Source of the DNA: Alteromonadaceae bacterium M269
GTDB lineage: Bacteria; Pseudomonadota; Gammaproteobacteria; Enterobacterales; Alteromonadaceae
Reading direction: 5' to 3'
DNA length: 64,000 nucleotides
NCBI GenBank assembly: GCA_004353515.1
Contig: SMNZ01000003.1
Coordinates: forward strand, 124,001 to 188,000
The notes below the pieces were generated by a model. That model was not told where the DNA came from. It saw only the letters and a list, made by a program, of their open reading frames with translations, and ran no database searches. This document shows, in pieces, positions 8,239 to 16,104 of this stretch; position 1 is the first letter of the stretch, and every line of letters starts with the position of its first letter. A program made the position numbers and the translations under genes.

Positions 8239-9615
8239 ATGCATATCGCTATGTTGTCTCCCATTGCCTGGCGCACACCGCCGCGCAAATATGGCCCATG
8301 GGAGAATATAGTCTCACTGCTCACCGAAGGGCTTATAAAACAAGGCGTGGAAGTTACGCTATTTGCAACGGGTGACTCAATCACTAAAGGGCATTTACGT
8401 TCTGTTTGCCAAAACGGCTATGAAGAAGACAAATCGGTCAATCCGAAAGTACTTGAAAGCCTGCATATTGCGTCTTTGTTTGAATCAGGAGATGAATTCG
8501 ATTTGATCCATAATCATTTTGATTTTTTACCTCTCACTTATTCCCAAATGACGACCACACCGTTGCTGACCACTATCCATGGTTTTTCTTCATCCACTAT
8601 TTTCCCCGTTTATGAAAAGTACAATAAACGAAGCAACTATATCTCGATTAGTGATGCAAACCGTGCGCCTTCTCTGGATTACCTAGCGACAGTTCATCAT
8701 GGCATTGACCTTGAACAATTTACTTATTGCGAAAACGGGCAGGGTTACCTGTTGTTCTTTGGTCGCATACATAACGACAAAGGTACAAGAGAGGCAATTG
8801 AAATAGCGCTGGCAGCACAGATTAAGCTGCTTATTGTTGGTTTGGTGCAAGATCAGGATTACTTTAACCAATTTGTTGAGCCAAAGCTGCAACTAGGCAA
8901 CATTGAGTTTATTGACGCAGTTGGGCCTTTAGAACGCAATACCTTGCTTGGTGGTGCATTAGCCCTTTTGCATCCAATTCAATTTGATGAACCTTTTGGA
9001 CTATCTGTAATAGAAGCCATGGCATGTGGAACACCCGTTATTGCTTTCAACCGTGGGAGCATGCCTGAACTGATTAAACACGGAGAGACAGGGTTTTTGG
9101 TCAATGATGTCGATACCGCGGTTGTTGCTGTAAGAAAAATCAAACAGATCGATCGTATGGCATGTAGAGAGCATATTGTGGAGCACTTTAGCGTTGATCG
9201 CATGGTCGAAAACTATTTAAAAGTCTACCAGCAATTAGCCACTCCAAAAGAGGCACAATCGCTTAGACCATGGGGCTTTTACACAATACTTGCAGATAGA
9301 CCCTATTTCAAAGCTAAAGAAATCGTGGTGTTCCAAGGCAAGCGCCTAAGCCTGCAAAGACATACACAGCGTGATGAACACTGGTTGGTGATCAATGGAA
9401 CAGCTGAAGTTACGTTAGGGACTAAGCACCTTTTATTACAGCCAGGCCAGTCGATAGATATCCCTCGAAATATGCTACATCGGGTTGCCAATCCGTCTGC
9501 AAGTGTTCGCCTTAAATTCGTGGAAATACAAACCGGTGAATATTTTGGCGAAGACGACATTGAGCGGTTAGAAGACGATTACGGACGCGTCAACGAGTGT
9601 TTAAAATTGGTTTAA
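8239..9615 (+). CDS. GT4 glycosyltransferase fused to ManC-type phosphomannose isomerase cupin
   Basis: 458 residues with two parts. Residues 1-335 are a family 4 glycosyltransferase (MLSPIAWRTPPRKYGPWENI at the start, LFFGRIHNDKGTREAIEIAL, and the E-x7-E motif in FDEPFGLSVIEAMACGTPV near 250-262). Residues 343-452 match the C-terminal isomerase domain of type II mannose-6-phosphate isomerase/GDP-mannose pyrophosphorylase: RPWGFYTIL, the metal-site motif LSLQRHTQRDEHW near 370, DIPRNMLHRVANP and GEYFGEDDIERLEDDYGR. The Gln/His/Glu/His set looks intact, so fructose-6-P to mannose-6-P isomerisation is plausible. Joining substrate supply to a transferase points to mannose as the sugar used. The guanylyltransferase half is absent. 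The gene lies between the first GT4 gene and the GH130 genes. Confidence 0.85.
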   Translation: MHIAMLSPIAWRTPPRKYGPWENIVSLLTEGLIKQGVEVTLFATGDSITKGHLRSVCQNGYEEDKSVNPKVLESLHIASLFESGDEFDLIHNHFDFLPLTYSQMTTTPLLTTIHGFSSSTIFPVYEKYNKRSNYISISDANRAPSLDYLATVHHGIDLEQFTYCENGQGYLLFFGRIHNDKGTREAIEIALAAQIKLLIVGLVQDQDYFNQFVEPKLQLGNIEFIDAVGPLERNTLLGGALALLHPIQFDEPFGLSVIEAMACGTPVIAFNRGSMPELIKHGETGFLVNDVDTAVVAVRKIKQIDRMACREHIVEHFSVDRMVENYLKVYQQLATPKEAQSLRPWGFYTILADRPYFKAKEIVVFQGKRLSLQRHTQRDEHWLVINGTAEVTLGTKHLLLQPGQSIDIPRNMLHRVANPSASVRLKFVEIQTGEYFGEDDIERLEDDYGRVNECLKLV

Positions 9616-9625
9616 GGAGCACAGG

Positions 9626-10576
9626 ATGAATACTAGTACTCATACTAATAAGGTTGTGCTGCGTTATCGCGGCAACCCCATTCTCTCAAAACATGATATT
9701 CCCTACTCTGTTGCAACGGTGCACAATGCTGGCGTAGTCAAATATAAAAACATGTACATCATGCTTTTCAGATCACATTTAGCTAACGGAAGGTCAATTA
9801 TTGGCCTTGCCAACAGTGAAGACGGCTTTAACTTCACAGTCTCGCCAGAACCCTTTATGACACCTGCAACAACCGGAGAGTTTGCCGAATATGAACGTTT
9901 TGGTATCGAAGATGTGAGGGTTTGCCCCTGTGAAGATCAATTCTTACTCTGTTACAGTGCCTATTCAAGACATGGAACACGCATAGGCTTAGCGACCACT
10001 AAAGATTTTATCAAGGTGCAACGACTGGCATTTATTAGTCAGGCCGATATGCGCAATGTCGTCATATTCCCACACAAAATTAATGATCGGTATGTTCGAT
10101 TCGATCGCCCTCATACTGAGTCAGTTGCTTGGTCGATTTGGGTATCTTATTCGCCTGATCTTATTCACTGGGGCCAATCCCGACGTGTTATCCAACCCTT
10201 GCAATATCATTGGGATGAAATGAAGGTAGGTCCTGGCGCGCCCCCAATTAAAACATCAAAAGGCTGGCTCAATATTTATCATGGCGTGTTTAACACCATG
10301 TCTGGTGCTATCTATCGCTTGGGTGTTGCACTACATGATCTAGAGGACCCTTCACGGGTCATCGCCGTAGCAGATGATTGGATTTTACAACCTGAAGCTC
10401 CTCACGAATTAACTGGCTATGTTCCAAACGTAGTGTTCACGTGCGCTGCAGTAGCAGAACAAGATGAGACGATTAAACTTTATTGGGGTGGTGCTGATAG
10501 CGTCATGTGTGTTGGAACGACAACGATCAAGAGATTGTTAGATCATTGCTCTAGTCGTTCTCGTCCAGCGTTATAA
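9626..10576 (+). CDS. GH130 family protein, mannoside phosphorylase-like
   Basis: 316 residues, the normal length for a single-domain five-bladed beta-propeller GH130 enzyme. Visible family motifs are GIEDVRV at 93-99 with the presumed catalytic Asp 97, NVVIFPHKINDRYVRFDRPH, KVGPGAPPIKTSKGWLNIYH and GYVPNVVF near the C-terminus. Characterised GH130 members reversibly phosphorolyse beta-mannosides (beta-1,4-mannosyl-glucose, beta-1,2-mannobiose and others) to give mannose-1-phosphate. There is no signal peptide, so it acts in the cytoplasm. A good AAGGAG ribosome site precedes the ATG and the gene follows the GT4-isomerase gene by 10 bp. It may recycle or build the glycan made by the two GT4 enzymes. 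Confidence 0.85.
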   Translation: MNTSTHTNKVVLRYRGNPILSKHDIPYSVATVHNAGVVKYKNMYIMLFRSHLANGRSIIGLANSEDGFNFTVSPEPFMTPATTGEFAEYERFGIEDVRVCPCEDQFLLCYSAYSRHGTRIGLATTKDFIKVQRLAFISQADMRNVVIFPHKINDRYVRFDRPHTESVAWSIWVSYSPDLIHWGQSRRVIQPLQYHWDEMKVGPGAPPIKTSKGWLNIYHGVFNTMSGAIYRLGVALHDLEDPSRVIAVADDWILQPEAPHELTGYVPNVVFTCAAVAEQDETIKLYWGGADSVMCVGTTTIKRLLDHCSSRSRPAL

Positions 10577-10625
10577 CACCCCAATTACATCAGTTGGCCA
10601 ATATTTACACAGGTGAGAATGAGAT

Positions 10626-12119
10626 ATGAAGACAGTATCCGAAGTCAATTCTACATTGAAGATACACCGTCGAAAATGGCGGCTTCAACCGGATCCTAAG
10701 CAGGTCATATGCCGTCCTCATATACCCGGAGGAAGTCCATTGCATATTGAAAATATCATTCAGCGTGTTTTAGCAACCTCTGCCACCGAATCGCGCCAAT
10801 TGTTGAAGTGGGTGAAGTCACGTTTTTCAATTCGCCACCGATATTTGACGCGCACGTTGAATCAGCACTGCAAATTGGTTGAGAGCTACCTCCCTGATCC
10901 GGATATCCTGTCGGATCAGCAAAAGCAGCTTATTGGTGCCTATTTTACAATGGAGTATGCGGTTGCCTCAGTCGCACTGTTCAACCCTTCAATTGTGCCT
11001 CATCCTGATCAGAGTAAAAACACGGCAAATACGTTGCGCTTTATCATGAGTTTGCGAGCCACCGGGGAAGGCCATGTTTCGTCTATCGTGTTTCGCACCG
11101 GTAATATTAGCGCCAAATGTAAAATCGAATTCGAACCGTCCAGTCATTATGTCGAAACTGCCGTGCGTAAATTAAACCCTGACTATGACAAACACCTTTT
11201 TATACGAAAACTAAACGAACTCAATGCCACCAATGACATTACCGATGAATTGTTTAAGCAACTGCCCGATCACTTTAACTTCAATTTATTACAAAAACAG
11301 ATAGACAAAATGTTTCATCAGTCAACATTCGATACAAACCAAATGTGTGACGCAATAACACCCATTAACTGGTTAGCTAACTCAAATTATGAACTTAGCT
11401 TTGATCATAAGCATGCCATCAGCGAAAGAGTTATTTTCCCCAGCTCTGAAGTGGAGCGTGGTGGCATTGAAGATGCGCGATTTGTACAGTTTCGTGGCGA
11501 AAATGGTGGCCTAACTTACTATGCCACCTATACCGCATACAATGGCTTGAGCATATTACCGCAGCTTATTGAGACACAAGACTTTGACACTTTCAAGATA
11601 GTGACCTTAAACGGTAAAGTGGCACAAAACAAAGGGATGGCACTTTTCCCACGCAAAATAAATGGGCAATACGTCATGCTTTCCCGACAAGATGGCGAAA
11701 GCAATTACATCATGTTTTCCGACTATCTTCATTTTTGGCATGAGGCTCAGTTATTACAAATACCAAATGAACCTTGGGAGTTCGTGCAAATTGGCAATTG
11801 CGGTTCACCACTTGAAACCAGCGAAGGTTGGATAGTGTTAACCCATGGCGTTGGGCCCATGCGCCAGTATTCAATGGGTGCAATCCTGCTTGATTTAGAT
11901 AACCCTAGTCGTGTAAAAGCTAAGCTAGCTCAACCTCTACTGAGCCCGTTAGAAACTGAAAGAGAGGGTTACGTGCCCAATGTGGTGTACAGTTGTGGAG
12001 GATTAATCCACAACAACGAATTGCTAATCCCCTACGCCATGTCGGATATGCGAAGTGGTATGGTGAGCGTAAACGTCAACGCGCTTATCAATGCAATGAC
12101 GCCAATCACACTCCCTTAG
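10626..12119 (+). CDS. long GH130-type protein with N-terminal helical extension
   Basis: 497 residues. The propeller part (about 245-490) has GIEDARF at 280-286 (presumed catalytic Asp 283), MALFPRKINGQYVMLSRQDGE, IGNCGSPLETSEGWIVLTHG and EGYVPNVVYSCGG. An extra 240-residue N-terminal region (LQPDPKQVICRPHIPGG, FTMEYAVASVALFNPSIVPHPDQ, then helices) is absent from the shorter GH130 next door. This long form recalls the GH130 group with added N-terminal domains. It differs enough from the 316-residue protein to suggest a different linkage or a different step, such as disaccharide versus polymer. It is cytoplasmic, 49 bp downstream of its partner and in the same operon. Confidence 0.8.
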   Translation: MKTVSEVNSTLKIHRRKWRLQPDPKQVICRPHIPGGSPLHIENIIQRVLATSATESRQLLKWVKSRFSIRHRYLTRTLNQHCKLVESYLPDPDILSDQQKQLIGAYFTMEYAVASVALFNPSIVPHPDQSKNTANTLRFIMSLRATGEGHVSSIVFRTGNISAKCKIEFEPSSHYVETAVRKLNPDYDKHLFIRKLNELNATNDITDELFKQLPDHFNFNLLQKQIDKMFHQSTFDTNQMCDAITPINWLANSNYELSFDHKHAISERVIFPSSEVERGGIEDARFVQFRGENGGLTYYATYTAYNGLSILPQLIETQDFDTFKIVTLNGKVAQNKGMALFPRKINGQYVMLSRQDGESNYIMFSDYLHFWHEAQLLQIPNEPWEFVQIGNCGSPLETSEGWIVLTHGVGPMRQYSMGAILLDLDNPSRVKAKLAQPLLSPLETEREGYVPNVVYSCGGLIHNNELLIPYAMSDMRSGMVSVNVNALINAMTPITLP

Positions 12120-12249
12120 GAATACTTGCTCTAAGTTTTTGAGTATTAGTGCTGACTACGTTATGTACCGAACAGAAATTAAGGCTGGCTCACCTACAAT
12201 CTCACTGAACAATGGTCACATTAATCTGTAGAAGATAAAGGAGAAGAGC

Positions 12250-12657
12250 ATGGCAGTTCCCGTTATTAACGAAAGAAACAACACCTTCAGCAACGATAAA
12301 CCTATAATCCTTGCCACGAGCAAGTTGTTCAATACTGAGGTACGGAATAGTAATAATCATAAGCTTGGCAACTTGAAAAAGATGATGCTGGATACGGTAA
12401 GCGGAAAAATCATGTATGGCATAATTGCCTATGGTGGTATCTGGGGTATAGGGGAGAAGTTAGCGGCAGTACCTTGGAGCTCACTGACTTTCAATAAAAA
12501 AACACCACATTTTTTCCTCGACATAGTGCTAGAGGACTTAACCAGTGCCCCTTCATTTGAAAACGATAGTTGGCCTAATATGAATGATACACAGTGGGTG
12601 AATCAGGTTGATAAGTTTTATGGCAAGGGTGTGAAACAACGGCCAATTACGAGTTAA
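12250..12657 (+). CDS. PRC-barrel domain protein
   Basis: 135 residues. The central segment (TSKLFNTEVRNSNNHKLGNL, then MMLDTVSGKIMYGIIAYGG and GEKLAAVPWSSL) is a classic PRC-barrel, a small beta-barrel also found in photosynthetic reaction-centre H subunits and RimM. Stand-alone bacterial versions often sit in stress-response gene sets; their biochemical role is unknown. AAGGAG lies upstream of the ATG. A 130-bp gap separates it from the second GH130 gene, so it may have its own promoter. It could be the last gene of the glycan operon or a separately regulated stress gene. Confidence 0.8.
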   Translation: MAVPVINERNNTFSNDKPIILATSKLFNTEVRNSNNHKLGNLKKMMLDTVSGKIMYGIIAYGGIWGIGEKLAAVPWSSLTFNKKTPHFFLDIVLEDLTSAPSFENDSWPNMNDTQWVNQVDKFYGKGVKQRPITS

Positions 12658-12705
12658 ATGCTGTCTTGTAGCAAATGTAGATGAGAGGCCAACCTAACCA
12701 GACTA

Positions 12706-13437
12706 TTAGACGAGAGATTTGAGATGTTTTTGATAGATATCAACAGAAGCAAAGTAGCATTCACAAGACGCGTGCTTAAGGTGAGCTCTAGATAATACTT
12801 TTATATGTCCTCGGCTATAACTGATAAAACCTTTTTGCTGCAATATGCCAGCGGCAATAGTCACAGCACTGCGTCGTACACCCAGCATGGTAGCCAAAAA
12901 ATGGTGGGTTAAATAAAGGTGATTTGAGTGAGCACGATTTTGGATCATCAAGAGCAAACGAGCCAACCGTTGCTGTACATCATGGAAATTATTACAAGCG
13001 CTAGATTGTGCTGACTGTTTTATTAATACATAGAGATAGTTATATATGAGTTTACTAAATGCAGGGTTTTCCCCCAAACACTGTTCAAATAAAGCGCTAT
13101 CCATTCGTAAGGCATATCCAGCACCTTGAACAACTGACTGCATAGGTGCATTACTGTTCCCAAGCGCAAGAGTCGCCCCCAAAAGACCTTCATTGCCTAT
13201 CAAACTCACTTCAATTGACTGCCCTCCCTGAATTTCAATTAACTGGGCAATAAATCCTGACGTGGGAAAGTAGATGTATTCAACTGGCTCATCAACAGGG
13301 TTGAGCACTTGGCCAAGTTTTAACTCAACTTGCAAACAATGTTTCAGGATTAATTGGCGCTGACTTTTTGGTAGGAAACCTAATAAATCGTTGGTAGCAG
13401 ACGAGGATTGCACTAAAGCCAAGAGTTTCTCCAACAA
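12706..13437 (-). CDS. Crp/Fnr-family transcriptional regulator (second of two)
   Basis: 243 residues with a cNMP-binding-type beta-roll (LGQVLNPVDEPVEYIYFPTS, IEVSLIGNEGLLGATLALG) and a C-terminal winged helix (LTHHFLATMLGVRRSAVTIAAGIL, then SRGHIKVLSRAHL). It shares layout and the terminal SCECY patch with the regulator at 3637-4344, so the two are paralogues of one subfamily bracketing the glycan genes. It faces the operon convergently. A TGTGCG-type palindrome lies 70 bp upstream of its start and could be an autoregulatory site. The ligand is unknown. Confidence 0.88.
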   Translation of the reverse strand: MLEKLLALVQSSSATNDLLGFLPKSQRQLILKHCLQVELKLGQVLNPVDEPVEYIYFPTSGFIAQLIEIQGGQSIEVSLIGNEGLLGATLALGNSNAPMQSVVQGAGYALRMDSALFEQCLGENPAFSKLIYNYLYVLIKQSAQSSACNNFHDVQQRLARLLLMIQNRAHSNHLYLTHHFLATMLGVRRSAVTIAAGILQQKGFISYSRGHIKVLSRAHLKHASCECYFASVDIYQKHLKSLV

Positions 13438-13506
13438 GTAAGATCTATCACAAAGAAAAGCAGTTGATTGATTTTTTCCTAATATAATCTATTGGGGATT
13501 GTCATC

Positions 13507-13519
13507 TGTGCGTCGCACA
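13507..13519. promoter_or_regulatory. TGTGCG-type palindrome (copy B), candidate Crp/Fnr-family site
   Basis: TGTGCG-T-CGCACA is a perfect 6+1+6 palindrome, 70 bp upstream of the Crp-type gene at 12706-13437. Read on the minus strand it is preceded by TTCTGTTG, as is copy A at 5350-5363, so the shared block is longer than the palindrome itself. Confidence 0.55.
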
Positions 13520-13710
13520 ACAGAAAGGTTTTGTAACCAGTTTGCTGAGGCCTCTGATTTCCAGACACTTCTTATATCCATTATAAATAATAGGAAGGGG
13601 GCGCGGATAAAAAAGGAAGAAATTCGAATATCGGCTGAATAGTTAATGTGGGGCAGTTAAAAACAAATAACTGAATCCCTTCCCAAATCCTAACTTCAAA
13701 TGTTCTTGTT

Positions 13711-15441
13711 TTAGACCAGTAACAGTGTACTAATTGTCCAAAGAACGGCGGCAGTGCCTGCAGCATAACTAGCTGGTACAATTTGAGTTTTAACGTGATC
13801 TAGTAAGTCACAGCCAGTTGTCATCGAACTTAATATCGTTGTATCAGATATAGGGGAGCATTGGTCACCAAAAACGCTGCCATTGAGGACAGTTGCAAAG
13901 CAAATAGCCATGTATATTTCAGGGTTGCCTAAGCCTTGCGTACCTGCAATTGCCCATGCTAGAGGTAATGCTAAAGGAAAAGCAATAGCGTAAGTTCCCC
14001 AGCTGGTACCTGTTGAAAAGGCTATAACCATTGTCATGGCTTGCAAAATAACGGGTAATAGCCAGAAAGGAATCTGTTGCCCGAGTAATTCAACAAGATA
14101 GATGCCTCCGCCGAGTTGCTTACTAATGGCCCCAATAGTAATCGCTAGCATCAGAATAACTGAAGCAACAACCACACCTTTGATACCTGTACCAAAGCCA
14201 TCTAACAAATCGCCAAGTTGCATCCCTTTGCTCAACGCCATAACGATACACAATCCCAGGGCTGCCCCAAATGCCCAGTTGATTTGAGGTGAACCTGTCA
14301 CAACAAAAGTGGTAATAGCGACTGCAATTAAAAGAATAATGGGAAGTATAAATTCCAACATACTAGGGTTATAATTTTCAGGTGTTGTTGTATTTTGTAA
14401 TTCTTTTGCACTCAAAGGCTTAGCGTTAGGTGCGTCAAGTTGGCCTGTGGTTCTTGCTCTCTCTATAGCTTTTCGCAACGGCTTGCCTGCAAAAGTATTA
14501 ATATTCAGGCTAATAAGTAAAGTTCCTAAAACAGCCAGGATGCCGTAAAAACTAAAAGGTACACTATTGAAGAAAAAGGCGATGCGGTCTGTCTCTGTAG
14601 CTAAGAAAGAAACACCTGGAACAAATATAAGTGCTTGAACGTAAGCTGGCCATGCGTTGAAGGCGATGACAGATGCTATCGGAGAGGCGGTAGAGTCGAC
14701 TATATAACTCAATTCTTCATGACTGACTTTCGCTTTGTCTGCCATAGGTTTAACAGTCGAACCAACTAATACTGTACTCATGGTGCCACCTTGGAAAAAC
14801 AGCACTCCTAGCATCCAGGTGATAAGTTTAGCCGAGCGAGGACCTTTAACAAAGTGCTCTGTCATATAAGTTGCAAACGCTTGAGCAGCGCCAGTCTTAC
14901 TCCATATTCCCATGAGGCCACCAAGCAGCCAAAGATACAGTAGTAGTATCCCTGCAGCTGAGGTGGTCGCCATATTGGGTATAAGAACAGCATCGGTAAT
15001 GTCGAATCGACCAAGCATAAATGCTCCAACTACAATACCACCGAAAAGAGCAACGAGTGGCTCTCGTGTCAGTAGGCAAAGCAAGATAGCTACAAATGCG
15101 GGTAGAAGTGACCAGATACCGTAGTGAAATACAGGCTTGATCAATCTTAATTGTGTTGGATCTTGATTATCATAGACCCACTGCTGACTGAGAGAAGGTT
15201 GTTCTCTTACGTTATTCAGCGCTTCTTGTCTGAGTGGCGAACTCTCGTAAGGAACCGCGCTTTCCACTAAAACCTCTCTTCCACGAATTGTATAGGCTGA
15301 TTGGCCCAGGTCATTTTCATAGATCTGATAGGTTTGACTTTGTTCGCGCCAAGTTGGATCAACATTAAAAAAGACATGTAGAGAGCCAATGACGCTTAAA
15401 ACCAAGAAGAAGAGTGCTATGCGATTTGCATTGTTAAACAT
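13711..15441 (-). CDS. NhaC-family Na+/H+ antiporter, full-length copy
   Basis: 576 residues. After one N-terminal helix and a roughly 75-residue soluble stretch ([20 protein letters not shown]) it has many membrane helices with NhaC-type motifs ([59 protein letters not shown]). It probably exchanges Na+ for H+ at the inner membrane. It is very similar in protein sequence to the gene at 21331-23034, although the DNA has clearly diverged. The last 24 residues after HVKT (starting [10 protein letters not shown]) form a final membrane helix that the other copy lacks. If the mobile-element model is right, this gene is a hybrid: element-borne 5' part and host-derived 3' end. Confidence 0.88.
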   Translation of the reverse strand: MFNNANRIALFFLVLSVIGSLHVFFNVDPTWREQSQTYQIYENDLGQSAYTIRGREVLVESAVPYESSPLRQEALNNVREQPSLSQQWVYDNQDPTQLRLIKPVFHYGIWSLLPAFVAILLCLLTREPLVALFGGIVVGAFMLGRFDITDAVLIPNMATTSAAGILLLYLWLLGGLMGIWSKTGAAQAFATYMTEHFVKGPRSAKLITWMLGVLFFQGGTMSTVLVGSTVKPMADKAKVSHEELSYIVDSTASPIASVIAFNAWPAYVQALIFVPGVSFLATETDRIAFFFNSVPFSFYGILAVLGTLLISLNINTFAGKPLRKAIERARTTGQLDAPNAKPLSAKELQNTTTPENYNPSMLEFILPIILLIAVAITTFVVTGSPQINWAFGAALGLCIVMALSKGMQLGDLLDGFGTGIKGVVVASVILMLAITIGAISKQLGGGIYLVELLGQQIPFWLLPVILQAMTMVIAFSTGTSWGTYAIAFPLALPLAWAIAGTQGLGNPEIYMAICFATVLNGSVFGDQCSPISDTTILSSMTTGCDLLDHVKTQIVPASYAAGTAAVLWTISTLLLV

Positions 15442-15634
15442 AAAGAGTTCACTATAGTAGATTAAATAAATTACAACGCGTGCTTCGTATTTGCACAGAT
15501 ATTCTGATTGATAGGTATTACCTATGAAATCACGTTTTTTAGTTTATCTGTTGCTTTCAATATTAACTAGGGGAAGATTCATGTTGTTGGTTGGGGTAAA
15601 TGTAAAGTCGCTAATGCACTTTTGGGTTATAGAA
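13787..15634 (-). repeat. diverged direct repeat, left copy (nhaC and upstream block)
   Basis: This block covers nhaC codons up to HVKT and an upstream stretch (about 15541-15634, including TGTAAAGTCGCT and GGTTATAG). It matches 21380-23240 in the same orientation. The roughly 100 bp directly before the start codon do not match well between the copies, while the more distant 90 bp do. Confidence 0.7.
15511..15525. promoter_or_regulatory. palindrome upstream of nhaC copy 1
   Basis: ATAGGTA-T-TACCTAT, a perfect 7+1+7 palindrome, starts 70 bp before the start codon of the full-length nhaC. No equivalent is visible upstream of the second copy, so the two copies may be regulated differently. Confidence 0.4.
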
Positions 15635-15648
15635 TTTGCTTAAATGAT

Positions 15649-16104
15649 CTAGTTTGTATAAACCTCTTCAATTGGCTTCATGATTTCATCTAAGTCAACA
15701 TTCGGATAATGTCTGTGGATGTGGTGTATCATGGACACAATTTGCCCTAGTTGAGATTCGTTCGTTTTTTCTAGTTGCACAACTTTATTTTTTAACTTGT
15801 CTACTTGCTGCTTTAGTTTTATACAAGAAACACAAACTCGCTGGCTATTTTTAGTCGAATCATTTGTTTCATAGCCTAATTTTTGGAGGCGCAGCGCCTC
15901 TTTTTTTTCAACGAAAGCTGCTTTAATCTGAAGGTAACTATTTAAAGTCTGCCTAGTAATTTTTACCATTAGATGTATTTGAATCGCCCAGACTAGTGCA
16001 TCCCAAGTTAACTTGGGTTCAGACCAGTTATTAATAATATTTACGATATCATTAATTCTCTTCCCTGAGAGACTCTTCGCTGTTCCACCTCTATACTGTG
16101 TCAT
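15649..16104 (-). CDS. small coiled-coil protein of the recombinase element
   Basis: 151 residues. The N-terminal half is basic and helical (GGTAKSLSGKRINDIVNIIN, VKITRQTLNSYLQIKAAF) and could bind DNA. A CVSC pair is followed by a heptad-like coiled coil (IKLKQQVDKLKNKVVQLEKT). It overlaps the preceding recombinase gene by 4 bp, so it is the last gene of the four-gene operon. Position and size recall TnpC of Tn554 and the small third protein of gamma-mobile-trio elements, which assist the recombinases. No sequence match to either was confirmed. Confidence 0.65.
   Translation of the reverse strand: MTQYRGGTAKSLSGKRINDIVNIINNWSEPKLTWDALVWAIQIHLMVKITRQTLNSYLQIKAAFVEKKEALRLQKLGYETNDSTKNSQRVCVSCIKLKQQVDKLKNKVVQLEKTNESQLGQIVSMIHHIHRHYPNVDLDEIMKPIEEVYTN

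Noticed and set aside
1-13437. Region considered as a transmissible locus of stress tolerance
   Set aside because: The hallmark genes of that locus (small heat-shock proteins, ClpG, YfdX, HdeD) are absent; only the general stress theme and an antiporter are shared.
14897-15124. Short ORFs on both strands inside nhaC copy 1
   Set aside because: Shadows of the antiporter gene in other frames; the equivalent positions in copy 2 do not conserve them as proteins.
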